Assembly: GCA_002699335.1 (NCBI GenBank)
Contig: PACG01000039.1
Span: 12,969 to 22,433, forward strand
Origin: Candidatus Poribacteria bacterium
Lineage (GTDB): Bacteria; Poribacteria; WGA-4E; UBA9662
Direction of reading: 5' to 3'
Length of the DNA: 9,465 bases
Of this stretch, positions 1-6,586 are shown in pieces; within the stretch, counting starts at the first letter, position 1, and the number at the start of each line of letters is the position of its first letter. A program made the translations under genes and the position numbers. The notes beneath the pieces were generated by a model. The model worked only from the letters and a program-made list of their open reading frames with translations. It was not told the origin of the DNA and ran no database searches.

Positions 1-560
1 GGTTCCGTCCCCAACATCCGTGGCTTTTTATTCAACAGGAATCGGGTGGGATGCTAGTGGAGCAAGCCATCCACCACCTCGATCTCTGGTTGTGGCTTTA
101 CGGTCGAGCGACCTCGGTGTATGGTTACACTAACCACGTTCCCCTCGGTGGCACATATCCGTTACCGGAAGAGGCCGTAGAAAATAACGCCGCCACCATT
201 ATCCATTTCAAGGATGGCGGCATTGGGATGAGGATCAAGAGTCGGGCAGCGGAGGTGGGACACAACGGGAATGGAATGGTCGGTAGCAAGGGATCAGCTA
301 CGCTGCTTAGCCGCGGTCTGCGCTGGAAAACGCACGATATGGACGCTGCAGAGGAGTTCATTGCCCCCGTGCCAGACGACGATACCTACCGGAGTTTGTC
401 AGACGAGCGGCGGCAACAACGGTATTGGGGCGTTTACGCCAAAGGAGCTAGCATTGATCATTGGCTGAAGTGCATCGTTGGTGAAAATACACCCACCACC
501 GATGGTCGGATTGATCGAGCGGGTGTTGAACTGGCTGAAGCCGTTTACCGCTCTCACTAG
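1..560 (+). CDS. Gfo/Idh/MocA family oxidoreductase, C-terminal part (5' end outside window)
   Basis: The reading frame is open from base 3 to the TAG at 558-560, giving about 185 residues. The N-terminal Rossmann NAD(P)-binding domain lies outside the window; the ATG at base 51 is internal. What remains is the C-terminal alpha/beta substrate domain. The motif SGGMLVEQAIHHLDLW (fragment residues 14-29) aligns with the family's catalytic segment: H24 matches the catalytic His, and E20 sits where many members have Asp, a variant seen in the 'EQ-x-x-H' subgroup. The tail 'TTDGRIDRAGVELAEAVYRS' is the usual C-terminal helix that follows the 'DGR' turn. Family members oxidise or reduce sugars, inositols and related polyols in the cytoplasm with NAD(P). 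The exact substrate cannot be read from the sequence. A second member of the family lies at 2830-3837. Confidence 0.88.
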   Translation, partial: FRPQHPWLFIQQESGGMLVEQAIHHLDLWLWLYGRATSVYGYTNHVPLGGTYPLPEEAVENNAATIIHFKDGGIGMRIKSRAAEVGHNGNGMVGSKGSATLLSRGLRWKTHDMDAAEEFIAPVPDDDTYRSLSDERRQQRYWGVYAKGASIDHWLKCIVGENTPTTDGRIDRAGVELAEAVYRSH

Positions 561-563
561 CAG

Positions 564-583
564 GGAAGACCCATTGATCTTCC
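564..583 (+). terminator. Hairpin just after the oxidoreductase stop, possible weak terminator
   Basis: GGAAGA (564-569) and TCTTCC (578-583) form a perfect 6-bp stem with an 8-base loop, four bases after the stop codon. The following bases (gcttta) make only a poor U-tract, so termination would be weak. It could equally be a 3'-end stabilising hairpin or chance. Confidence 0.3.
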
Positions 584-696
584 GCTTTAGTCAGACTAAT
601 GGACAGGAGTAACAATGAGTAGGTCTTGGGCATCCAGCGCAGCCAACTCCACGAAACGCGGAGCGTTGGATTGCCAACCGAAAAGTGCGGGGAAAA

Positions 697-924
697 CTAG
701 GCTTGTTGATTCAGCAGTACGCCCTGGCCGGAGACTTCGCCTTTTTGGTTCCTGGAGACCTCTCCCGCTTTGGAGGCCACCTCGGCTTTTGGATGGGCTT
801 GTGTCAGTTCCGGTTTTGGCGGCGGCTGCGATTTTAGGCTTTGAGCCGAGTCCTTGATGTAACTGCCTAACCGTGTGTAATAACCGTCAACGGAGGATGC
901 ACCCTCGGATGTTTGTAGACTCAT
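697..924 (-). CDS. Possible small hydrophilic protein, 75 aa (uncertain)
   Basis: I do not recognise this protein. The ATG is at 924-922. A TATAAT hexamer reads on the minus strand at 955-950, about 25 bases upstream, and an AGGG lies six bases before the ATG. No good -35 box is visible. The first 30 residues (around GYYTRLGSYIKDSAQ) look like an ordinary amphipathic segment. The remainder is rich in Lys, Gln, Pro, Ser and Glu and probably disordered. No signal peptide or membrane segment is present. Against it, a plus-strand ORF overlaps it at 615-857 with a better Shine-Dalgarno (AGGAG, five bases before ATG) but an Arg/Pro/Trp-rich, unnatural-looking product. At most one of the two is likely real. 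The minus-strand frame has the more protein-like composition. Confidence 0.28.
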   Translation of the reverse strand: MSLQTSEGASSVDGYYTRLGSYIKDSAQSLKSQPPPKPELTQAHPKAEVASKAGEVSRNQKGEVSGQGVLLNQQA

Positions 925-939
925 GAGTGACCCTATTGA

Positions 940-955
940 AGTTGCAACTATTATA
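940..955. promoter_or_regulatory. Palindrome AGTTGCAACT next to a TATAAT box in the divergent spacer
   Basis: AGTTGCAACT at 940-949 is a perfect 10-bp palindrome. It directly abuts TATAAT on the minus strand (955-950). TATAAC on the plus strand (952-957) overlaps the same bases. The arrangement would suit an operator controlling divergent starts toward 924 (minus) and 973 (plus). No convincing -35 box accompanies either hexamer, so both promoter and operator are tentative. Confidence 0.3.
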
Positions 956-972
956 ACACAGAGGAGAATAAA

Positions 973-1917
973 ATGAATGTTTTAGTTTACGGTCGATTGA
1001 GCGAAGAACTACAACAGATGGTTGTAGAGGCTGCCAACAATCATAGAGTGATCTTTGCCAACAGCGAAGAAGATTTAGTTGAGGAAGGCACTAAGGCTGA
1101 TATTTTCTATGGTTTTTGCCACGAAAAAATGTTCCAGTATTTGCCAAACGTGAAGTGGATTCAGTCTTCCAGTGCTGGTATGGACCAACAACTATTTACC
1201 GCCCTGAGAAACAGCGAGGTGATCCTGACCAATGCCGCGGGGCTGTATGCCACGCACGTGGCTGATCAGGGGTTTGCTCTGTTGCTGGGGCTGGCACGCA
1301 ACATACCGTCTGCTGTTCGGAACCAGGATCAGCAGATCTGGGGGCGTCTCAGTCGTCCGCTGATCGAGATTGGCGAGTTGACCATCGGGATTGTCGGTAT
1401 GGGTGGAATCGGTCAGCAGATGGCGAAGCGGGCCAAAGGGTTTGATATGTACGTTATTTCGGTGGATGCCTACCGAGATGGTCAGGTAGAAGCAGTGGAC
1501 GAACTGATGGGCCTCGACCAACTGCCAACCCTGATGCAACGATCCGACGTGGTCATGATCGCTTGCCCATTGACGGAGGAAACCCATCACCTGATTAACG
1601 CCGATCAACTGGCCCGGATGAAATCGACCGCCTGTCTGATCAATGTGGCACGTGGGCCGATTGTAGACGAATCGGCGCTGATCGAGGCACTGAGAAAAGG
1701 CCAAATTGCCGCCGTCGGCTTGGATGTGACCGAAACCGAACCGCTATCGTCAGATAGTCCATTGTGGTCGATGGATAATGTGCTGATTACCCCACATGCT
1801 GCCGGGCAGTCACAGCACCGGATTCGTCGCGCCACCACCTTTTTCTGCCAGAATCTAAAACGTTATCTCGACGGGGAACCGCTGCAGAATCTAGTCGACA
1901 AAAGCCTCGGGTTTTAA
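973..1917 (+). CDS. D-isomer specific 2-hydroxyacid dehydrogenase (NAD-dependent)
   Basis: This 314-residue protein is full length for the family. The N- and C-terminal parts form the split catalytic domain, and the middle (about 100-280) is the NAD-binding Rossmann domain. GMGGIG at 142-147 is the GxGxxG loop, and D165, 18 residues on, is the acidic residue that favours NAD over NADP. The catalytic triad is in place: R227 (in NVARG), E256 (in TETEPL) and H275 (in TPHAAG), with the +29/+19 spacing seen in formate-dehydrogenase-like members. It reversibly reduces a 2-keto acid to a D-2-hydroxy acid in the cytosol. Glyoxylate/hydroxypyruvate-type or phosphoglycerate-like substrates are possible; the sequence does not decide. 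The start is fixed by GAGGAG (961-966), six bases before ATG. The esterase remnant begins 22 bases downstream and was probably once co-transcribed. Confidence 0.93.
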   Translation: MNVLVYGRLSEELQQMVVEAANNHRVIFANSEEDLVEEGTKADIFYGFCHEKMFQYLPNVKWIQSSSAGMDQQLFTALRNSEVILTNAAGLYATHVADQGFALLLGLARNIPSAVRNQDQQIWGRLSRPLIEIGELTIGIVGMGGIGQQMAKRAKGFDMYVISVDAYRDGQVEAVDELMGLDQLPTLMQRSDVVMIACPLTEETHHLINADQLARMKSTACLINVARGPIVDESALIEALRKGQIAAVGLDVTETEPLSSDSPLWSMDNVLITPHAAGQSQHRIRRATTFFCQNLKRYLDGEPLQNLVDKSLGF

Positions 1918-1938
1918 CCGGCCCGTGAGGATGGTCCA

Positions 1939-2093
1939 ATGAAATTGATCACCCCTCTTCAATTTGTTGTTCCACTGCTTCTGTTGTCTTCAACTAAAGC
2001 AGAACTGGAAACCGCTGGTGACAAAATGTTCTGATATTACTTGGCACAGGAAACGGCTAAGATTGCCGATCGATGTCTGGCCGATATCGACAC
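1939..2093 (+). pseudogene. N-terminal remnant of a secreted acetylxylan-esterase-like protein, with in-frame TGA
   Basis: An ATG at 1939, preceded by GAGG (1927-1930), opens a typical lipophilic signal peptide (MKLITPLQFVVPLLLLSSTKA). The frame stops at TGA (2032-2034) after GDKMF. It continues in the same frame as YYLAQETAKIADRCLADIDT up to a TAA at 2092-2094. The segment 'ETxKIADRCLADIDT' resembles, from memory, the start of large secreted acetylxylan esterase / AXE1-type hydrolases of Planctomycetota and Poribacteria, where 'L-E-x-W' follows. That continuation and the whole alpha/beta hydrolase domain are missing. The TGA could derive from CGA or TGG by one transition. I am confident this is a broken secreted protein and only moderately confident of the family. 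As it stands it could encode a 31-residue secreted peptide. Confidence 0.55.
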
Positions 2094-2515
2094 TTAAAGC
2101 AATATGTTGCATTTCCCATCAGCTACATTTTTCGAGGTCGCCCAACCAGGCCTTCTCTAGGTTCTAAAATTGATTTTTTCATCTTTCAAAAAGAAATGGT
2201 GATCGTGTCCACCTGCACCCGCAGGACCATCCAGGACCGAATCAATACCCACATCGCCTTGGCCAGTTTTGATCCACATCCCCATAGTGAAATTTTTCTC
2301 TGGTACATCTACTGCGACTTCCATATGAGCTTTGGCATTATCTTGCAACTCACCTTTATTGCCATTCGTATCCTGGTCCTTACCTGGATTTCCCTTGTCA
2401 TCAGAAGAGAGGTTGAAGACATGGGGAAGTGACGAAACCCCCGCTTGGGCTACTGACTTTCTAAAGGGATAGAAACCGCAGAGGGTTAGCGCAGACGATG
2501 TTGCCCAATACTCAT
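2087..2515 (-). pseudogene. LamG (concanavalin A-like) domain protein remnant, minus strand
   Basis: Read on the minus strand, a decayed signal-peptide-like stretch (ALTLCGFYPFRKSVAQAG) is followed by LamG-type sequence: FNLSSDDKGNPGKD, then NFTMGMWIKT, GGHDHHFFLKDEKINFRT and a TAG stop at 2159-2157. The frame continues beyond the stop as RRPGWATSKNVADGK. LamG proteins have 'NFRTW' here, so TAG is a TGG (Trp) mutation. A further indel near 2110 would restore W-Q-H-I-A-L, the usual 'DGKWHHIAL' strand. The 'GKFGKALEFKG' segment, expected between GEL and the VAVDVPEKN strand, is absent, which indicates an internal deletion. No in-frame ATG precedes the signal peptide; an out-of-frame ATG lies at 2515-2513. 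An ORF extends upstream to 2675 only by chance, with no LamG similarity. The intact LamG protein at 4302 shows the expected layout. Confidence 0.72.
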
Positions 2516-2592
2516 CCTTTCCGATTGCAGGCCTGATAGATTTCCGGTTTACCCCTGTTTGGGGGGGCCGATGGAGCGCCATTGAATTGTAG

Positions 2593-2618
2593 CGGGTGCG
2601 TCTCACGGCCGCGACCCG
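2593..2618. repeat. Imperfect GC-rich hairpin, possible REP-like element
   Basis: CGGGTGCG (2593-2600) can pair with CGC-G-ACCCG (2610-2618), giving an eight-pair stem with one bulged G and a nine-base loop. It lies in a non-coding stretch of more than 150 bases (2516-2686) that also holds a run of seven G. Extragenic GC palindromes of this size are often dispersed repeats, but copy number cannot be judged from one window. Confidence 0.28.
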
Positions 2619-2686
2619 ATAATCCGGGGCGATCAATCCTGCTAGCAGAGAAAATGGGGGTAAATCGTAAGTCAAATAGAGACTGA

Positions 2687-2715
2687 TTGACAGTGATACA
2701 CTCTCGTGTTAGAAT
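2687..2715 (+). promoter_or_regulatory. Strong sigma70-type promoter for the oxidoreductase at 2830
   Basis: TTGACA (2687-2692) is followed, after exactly 17 bases, by TAGAAT (2710-2715). A TGT just before the -10 box makes it an extended -10. Transcription would start near 2722 and leave an untranslated leader of about 108 bases before the ATG at 2830. I see no recognisable riboswitch or terminator in that leader. Confidence 0.72.
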
Positions 2716-2829
2716 GGACTCGCCGACAATAGATAACAAAAATTGAAGTCCGCTCGGCAAGCGAAAGATAAATTTGTCCAATCAACCTTCATTTTACCTC
2801 AGGATTGATTGGAGATTTGAGGAGTTTTT

Positions 2830-3837
2830 ATGGCAGATATTATTCGAGGTGCGGTAATCGGTTACGGCGGTGCTTTTAACATGGGTAGAGGTCACGCCAG
2901 TGCCATGCAAAGCACCGATGGCATTGAGTGTGTTGCGATTTGCGATATCGACCCGGAACGGACGGCTACCGCCAAAGAGGATTTCCCCCATGTGTGTACC
3001 TACAACAGTAGCGATGCGCTTCTCGCCAACGATGAAGTAGATCTGGTTACCATTGTCCTTCCACATAACCTGCATGCACCGATTGCCATCCAGATACTTA
3101 ACTCAGGTAAACATGCTATCAGCGAAAAGCCGATGTGCATCACGATGGCTGAAGCAACTTCTATGATCGAAGCAGCCAAAGCTAACAACAAAATGTTGTC
3201 AGTTTACCACAATCGACGATGGGATTCGGATTTTTGGACGTTGCGAGGAATCCTTCAAAGCGGTGTAATTGGTAAACCACACACCATTGAGATGCGTGCC
3301 AGTAGCTATGGCCGTCCCAATCCAAATTGGTGGCGAAGTGTCAAAGCGATTTCTGGTGGCATCATCTATGACTGGGGGGCCCACTACATCGACTGGCTGC
3401 TCAACATCATCGACAACAAAATGATCAATGTGACTGGGTTCTACATCGACAACGAAGTTTGGGACGATATTAGCAACGAGGATCACGCTCGAGCCATCAT
3501 CCGCTTTGACGGTGACCTGATCGCTGATGTTGAGTTTTCTCAAATTGCCAAGATCGGTGGTCCACGCTGGAAAATCCTGGGAACACACGGAGCCATTCAA
3601 TCCGGTGATGGTAACTTCAAAGTCTGGTCTGAACTGGAGGCTCACCCCGACGAGCAGGAAATTTCGTGTCAAGGTAGGCCGGGGCCCAGCTATTACCAAA
3701 ATATCGTGGCACACTTGAGCGAAGGAGAACCATTGATCGTAACACCAGAATCAGCTCGTCGAGTGATTGCAGTAATGGATCTGGCTGAGAAGTCGGCCAA
3801 AACCCATCAGGCGGAGAGCATCCCTTACGAATTCTAG
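2830..3837 (+). CDS. Gfo/Idh/MocA family NAD(P)-dependent oxidoreductase
   Basis: This 335-residue protein has the normal length for the family. Residues 5-120 form the Rossmann domain: a Gly-rich loop (GAVIGYGGAFNMGRGH, 7-22), D39 at the end of strand 2, and the EKP signature at 99-101. The C-terminal domain carries DWGAHYIDW (181-189). K100, D181 and H185 match the catalytic Lys/Asp/His of inositol dehydrogenase (K97, D172, H176 in Bacillus subtilis IolG). An active sugar, inositol or polyol dehydrogenase in the cytosol is therefore likely; the substrate is unknown. The start is set by GAGGAG (2819-2824), five bases before ATG. It has its own promoter at 2687-2715. It differs from the family member at 1-560, which has Glu in place of D181, so the two are not a recent duplication. 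Confidence 0.93.
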   Translation: MADIIRGAVIGYGGAFNMGRGHASAMQSTDGIECVAICDIDPERTATAKEDFPHVCTYNSSDALLANDEVDLVTIVLPHNLHAPIAIQILNSGKHAISEKPMCITMAEATSMIEAAKANNKMLSVYHNRRWDSDFWTLRGILQSGVIGKPHTIEMRASSYGRPNPNWWRSVKAISGGIIYDWGAHYIDWLLNIIDNKMINVTGFYIDNEVWDDISNEDHARAIIRFDGDLIADVEFSQIAKIGGPRWKILGTHGAIQSGDGNFKVWSELEAHPDEQEISCQGRPGPSYYQNIVAHLSEGEPLIVTPESARRVIAVMDLAEKSAKTHQAESIPYEF

Positions 3838-4238
3838 AAACGCGAATCCGTTCTGGACTAATAATATCGCAAAACTGATTATGTGATCTAACCGAATATC
3901 CTGACTAAACTTCGATTTCGAGAGTTGTTGTCGTACTCACCACAGGTCGCAATTTAGATGGCGGTTTTTGGAACCCAAGCTGCAAAATTGAAATTATTTT
4001 AACACTTCTTTGATTTTTCGCTAAACAACCTGCGCTTAAGAACCGATAAAAGGATGTTCGTGCAAAGACAAGCGAATAGATGCCAAAGCCGCAACCCGGA
4101 TTTAAGCACGCCATCATCAACTAAAAAACAGGGCGTTTGACAAATCCAGTTAGCGGCTTTTTTTAATCTCTCCCCCTACCGATTGATCAGGCTTCACTTT
4201 ACTCTCCTATTGACAAAACCTGGTTGACGGCAACAGCC
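3838..4238. other. Non-coding stretch, no supported gene
   Basis: About 400 AT-rich bases hold no convincing gene. A minus-strand frame of 71 codons (4120-3905) has no Shine-Dalgarno and no family signature. A T-run at 4158-4164 follows 'gcggc', but I find no stem before it, so I do not call a terminator. Confidence 0.5.
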
Positions 4239-4267
4239 TTGACATTTCTTCTAACCCTTGTAATAAT
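4239..4267 (+). promoter_or_regulatory. Sigma70-type promoter for the LamG-TPR unit
   Basis: TTGACA (4239-4244) is followed after 17 bases by AATAAT (4262-4267), five of six matches to the -10 consensus. The start would be near 4274, about 28 bases before the ATG at 4302. Two more TTGAC copies lie upstream at 4210 and 4224, see findings. Confidence 0.65.
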
Positions 4268-4301
4268 GGACCTACCATAAATTTATGGAGGGAATAACGA
4301 T

Positions 4302-5066
4302 ATGCGCTTTCAATCGATCTTTTTAATTGCGGCTATCTGTTGTCTCTTGGGCACACCTGTTCGAGCTGCAATCGATGATAAATCGTTAGTACTCTACCTC
4401 TCATTTAATGAAGGTGAAGGAAAAGTGGCTAAAGACGGCACCAAGTATGGACACGATGCCGAACTGGTCAAGGGACCGAACTGGGTGGATGGCAAATTTG
4501 GAAAAGCCCTGGAGTTTAAGGGGGCCGAAAGCCAATACGCGATGGTACCAATTACTGATACTTTGCAAACAACCAAAACCTTATCAATTGCCTTTTGGGT
4601 CAAACGAGGTCCCACTAAAGACCAAATTAGAGATTGGAACTATATGATTGGTGGCGGGAGTCTCAAATGGCACGTCATTTTCAAGAAGGGGGGCGAAAAA
4701 ACGTATGTCTGGACCAAGTCAGGTGGGGCATGGGCCCAAAAAGGCATTTCAGATGATATCCAGCCTGAAGACTGGGTGCACATTGCAGTGACACACGACA
4801 CGAAAGCCAACGTCTCTATCTATTTTGACGGAAAAAAGACGGGAGGCGGACCAAAACCACCCGTAATCGATGAAATCGACGGCTCCTTCATGGTCGGAGC
4901 CAGACATCCGGGTGAAGAGTTCTTCACCGGCGTCATCGACGAGGTTTACCTTTTCAACCGGGTGATAAAGCCAGATGAAATCAAGGCGGCTATGGAAGAC
5001 ACATTACTGCCCGTTCAGCCCGGAGGAAAATTGGCCACCACCTGGGCGCGCATTCGATTTCATTGA
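4302..5066 (+). CDS. Secreted LamG (laminin G/ConA-like jelly-roll) domain protein
   Basis: This is a 254-residue protein. Residues 1-22 are a signal peptide (MRFQSIFLIAAICCLLGTPVRA), with cleavage likely after VRA. Residues 25-225 form one LamG jelly-roll: VLYLSFNEGEG (30-40), WVDGKFGKALEFKG (61-74), LSIAFWVK (94-101), DWVHIAVTHD (157-166), VSIYFDGK (171-178) and FTGVIDEVYLFNR (208-220). The tail KLATTWARI (243-251) resembles the short 'KLATTW' end I recall from Poribacteria LamG proteins. Such domains bind carbohydrate or protein ligands outside the cytoplasm. No enzymatic domain is attached, so a binding or structural role is inferred. The start follows GGAGGG (4287-4292). The TPR gene begins 29 bases after the stop, which suggests one transcript. 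It is an intact relative of the remnant at 2087-2515. Confidence 0.9.
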   Translation: MRFQSIFLIAAICCLLGTPVRAAIDDKSLVLYLSFNEGEGKVAKDGTKYGHDAELVKGPNWVDGKFGKALEFKGAESQYAMVPITDTLQTTKTLSIAFWVKRGPTKDQIRDWNYMIGGGSLKWHVIFKKGGEKTYVWTKSGGAWAQKGISDDIQPEDWVHIAVTHDTKANVSIYFDGKKTGGGPKPPVIDEIDGSFMVGARHPGEEFFTGVIDEVYLFNRVIKPDEIKAAMEDTLLPVQPGGKLATTWARIRFH

Positions 5067-5095
5067 GATTAATTGAAGCAACACAAGTAAGGTAA

Positions 5096-6586
5096 GTGTT
5101 TCGTAGGACGACCTCGATTGTCGGCCATCCCCGGTTGGTCGAGTTGTTCCTTTGGCTAGTGCTAGTGCTGCAGGCTGAGTTGACGAGTGGTGGTATGCCT
5201 ACTGCTCAGCCTTCAGATCTGCTGATTAGACAAGGGATTGAAGCCGTCGAGAAGGGGGCTTATCAACAGGCAATACGAATCTTGACCCAGGCTGTTGGTC
5301 GATCCACAGTTTCGCCTGTCGCCGTTTTCTATTTGGCTGAGGCTTACATACATTTGGACCAACCAGGCAATGCTATCCCTTACTACCAAAGGTTGATTCA
5401 GTCACAGCCGGATGCCGTCCAAGCCCACTACGGTCTGGCTGCGGCCTACCGGGAACTGGAGGAGTATCCGCTGGCGGTTGAATCCTATCAACAGGCAATT
5501 GACCTGTCCCTGGAAGCTAGGCCACCAAGCGAACTTCCGATTCTCAAGAAGAGATACAACCCCGCCGACATCTTACAGGATCTCGGTGTCGCCTTTTCCG
5601 AACTGAAACAGTATCAATCGGCCATTCAATCCTTTCAGCGCGCAATAAGACTCGATTCAGGCAACCCAACTCCTTATTATAACCTGGGATTGGTCTATTT
5701 CAAACAGGGTAAGCTCGAGTCGGCGATAATCTCGTTTCAACAGGCGGTTGATTTGGAGCCTAATTATGCCGATGCCTATAACGGGTTAGGCGAAACCTAC
5801 CTCAAACAGTCGAAACTTAAACTGGCAACTCAGGCCTTTCAACGATCGGCTAACATTGATCCTGATCAACTGTCACCACACTACGGTTTAGGACAGATCT
5901 ACAGCAAACAGGGCAAACATCAGCAGGCAGTTGAAGCTTATCAGCAGGTGATCCAGATCCAACCCGATTATTCCGATGCCCACTATAATTTGGCTCGTAC
6001 TTACTTAAAACTGGGGTTGAGAGAAAAAGCGACTGAAATAATGTCCTACTTTGAAGATCTGCGACGGACCGATCCTCTATTGAGGCAAGCCCAGTTATGG
6101 GTTAAACAGTATCCGGACGATCCCAGAGGCTACCATAATTTGGGGCTGGTCTATGAAGCCCGCCGGCTCTATGATCAAGCGATCGAATTTTATCAACACG
6201 CGCTGATTCTCTCTCCAGATTTAGCTGCAACTTGCTATAATTTGGGCTTGGTCTACAGTCGCCTCGATCGCCTGAGGGAGGCTATTGAGGCCTACCGTCG
6301 GGCGATTCAGCTCGATGGCCAACTGGCAATTGGACACAATAATTTAGCCTTACTATTGATAGTTACTGAACCCGACCAGGCTCTGAAACATGCCCAACAG
6401 GCGGTTCGACTTCAACCCGAAAACGCTAATTATTTAGATACTTTGGGTGAGATCTACTACCACCTGAAACGGTATAGAGAGGCCAAACAGGCTATTGATC
6501 AAGCAATGGCATTGGATCCTGAACAAACCATCTATCAAAAACGACAAGACAAAATTCAACAGGCAATAGCGCAATCACAGAAATGA
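5096..6586 (+). CDS. TPR-repeat protein with N-terminal signal/anchor
   Basis: This 496-residue protein starts with GTG at 5096, which has only a weak AAGG before it. The GTG start gives a sensible export signal (basic MFRRTT, hydrophobic LVELFLWLVLVLQA at 14-27); the first in-frame ATG would lose it. The rest is about twelve tetratricopeptide repeats: roughly 42-73, 74-107, 108-137, 158-190, 192-225, 226-259, 260-293, 294-327, 343-376, 377-410, 411-442 and 443-476. Repeats such as YYNLGLVYFKQGKLESAI show the canonical G8/A20/P32-type pattern. Linkers at 138-157 and 328-342 break the solenoid in two places. TPRs are protein-interaction scaffolds, and this one probably acts in the periplasm or at the membrane. 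It follows the LamG gene by 29 bases and likely shares its promoter. No catalytic domain is seen. Confidence 0.9.
   Translation: MFRRTTSIVGHPRLVELFLWLVLVLQAELTSGGMPTAQPSDLLIRQGIEAVEKGAYQQAIRILTQAVGRSTVSPVAVFYLAEAYIHLDQPGNAIPYYQRLIQSQPDAVQAHYGLAAAYRELEEYPLAVESYQQAIDLSLEARPPSELPILKKRYNPADILQDLGVAFSELKQYQSAIQSFQRAIRLDSGNPTPYYNLGLVYFKQGKLESAIISFQQAVDLEPNYADAYNGLGETYLKQSKLKLATQAFQRSANIDPDQLSPHYGLGQIYSKQGKHQQAVEAYQQVIQIQPDYSDAHYNLARTYLKLGLREKATEIMSYFEDLRRTDPLLRQAQLWVKQYPDDPRGYHNLGLVYEARRLYDQAIEFYQHALILSPDLAATCYNLGLVYSRLDRLREAIEAYRRAIQLDGQLAIGHNNLALLLIVTEPDQALKHAQQAVRLQPENANYLDTLGEIYYHLKRYREAKQAIDQAMALDPEQTIYQKRQDKIQQAIAQSQK

Noticed and set aside
615..857. Plus-strand ORF of 80 codons with AGGAG five bases before ATG
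   Set aside because: The product is Arg/Pro/Trp-rich with no recognisable pattern and overlaps a more protein-like minus-strand frame. The ribosome binding site alone does not support a gene.
1192..1704. Minus-strand ORF of 170 codons
   Set aside because: It lies entirely inside the well-supported 2-hydroxyacid dehydrogenase and is its antisense shadow.
2073..2432. Plus-strand ORF of 119 codons
   Set aside because: It is antisense to the LamG remnant, whose minus-strand reading has clear family motifs. The plus-strand product has none.
2512..2781. Minus-strand ORF of 89 codons
   Set aside because: No family pattern and no ribosome binding site; it overlaps the promoter and the GC hairpin and looks like chance.
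3905..4120. Minus-strand ORF of 71 codons
   Set aside because: No Shine-Dalgarno, promoter or motif. The C-terminal 'STTTTLEIEV' looks protein-like but is too little to call a gene or a remnant.
4131..4166. Possible rho-independent terminator before the T-run at 4158-4164
   Set aside because: No inverted repeat of useful length directly precedes the T-run; only the short TTTG-A-CAAA repeat is present, and it lies too far upstream.
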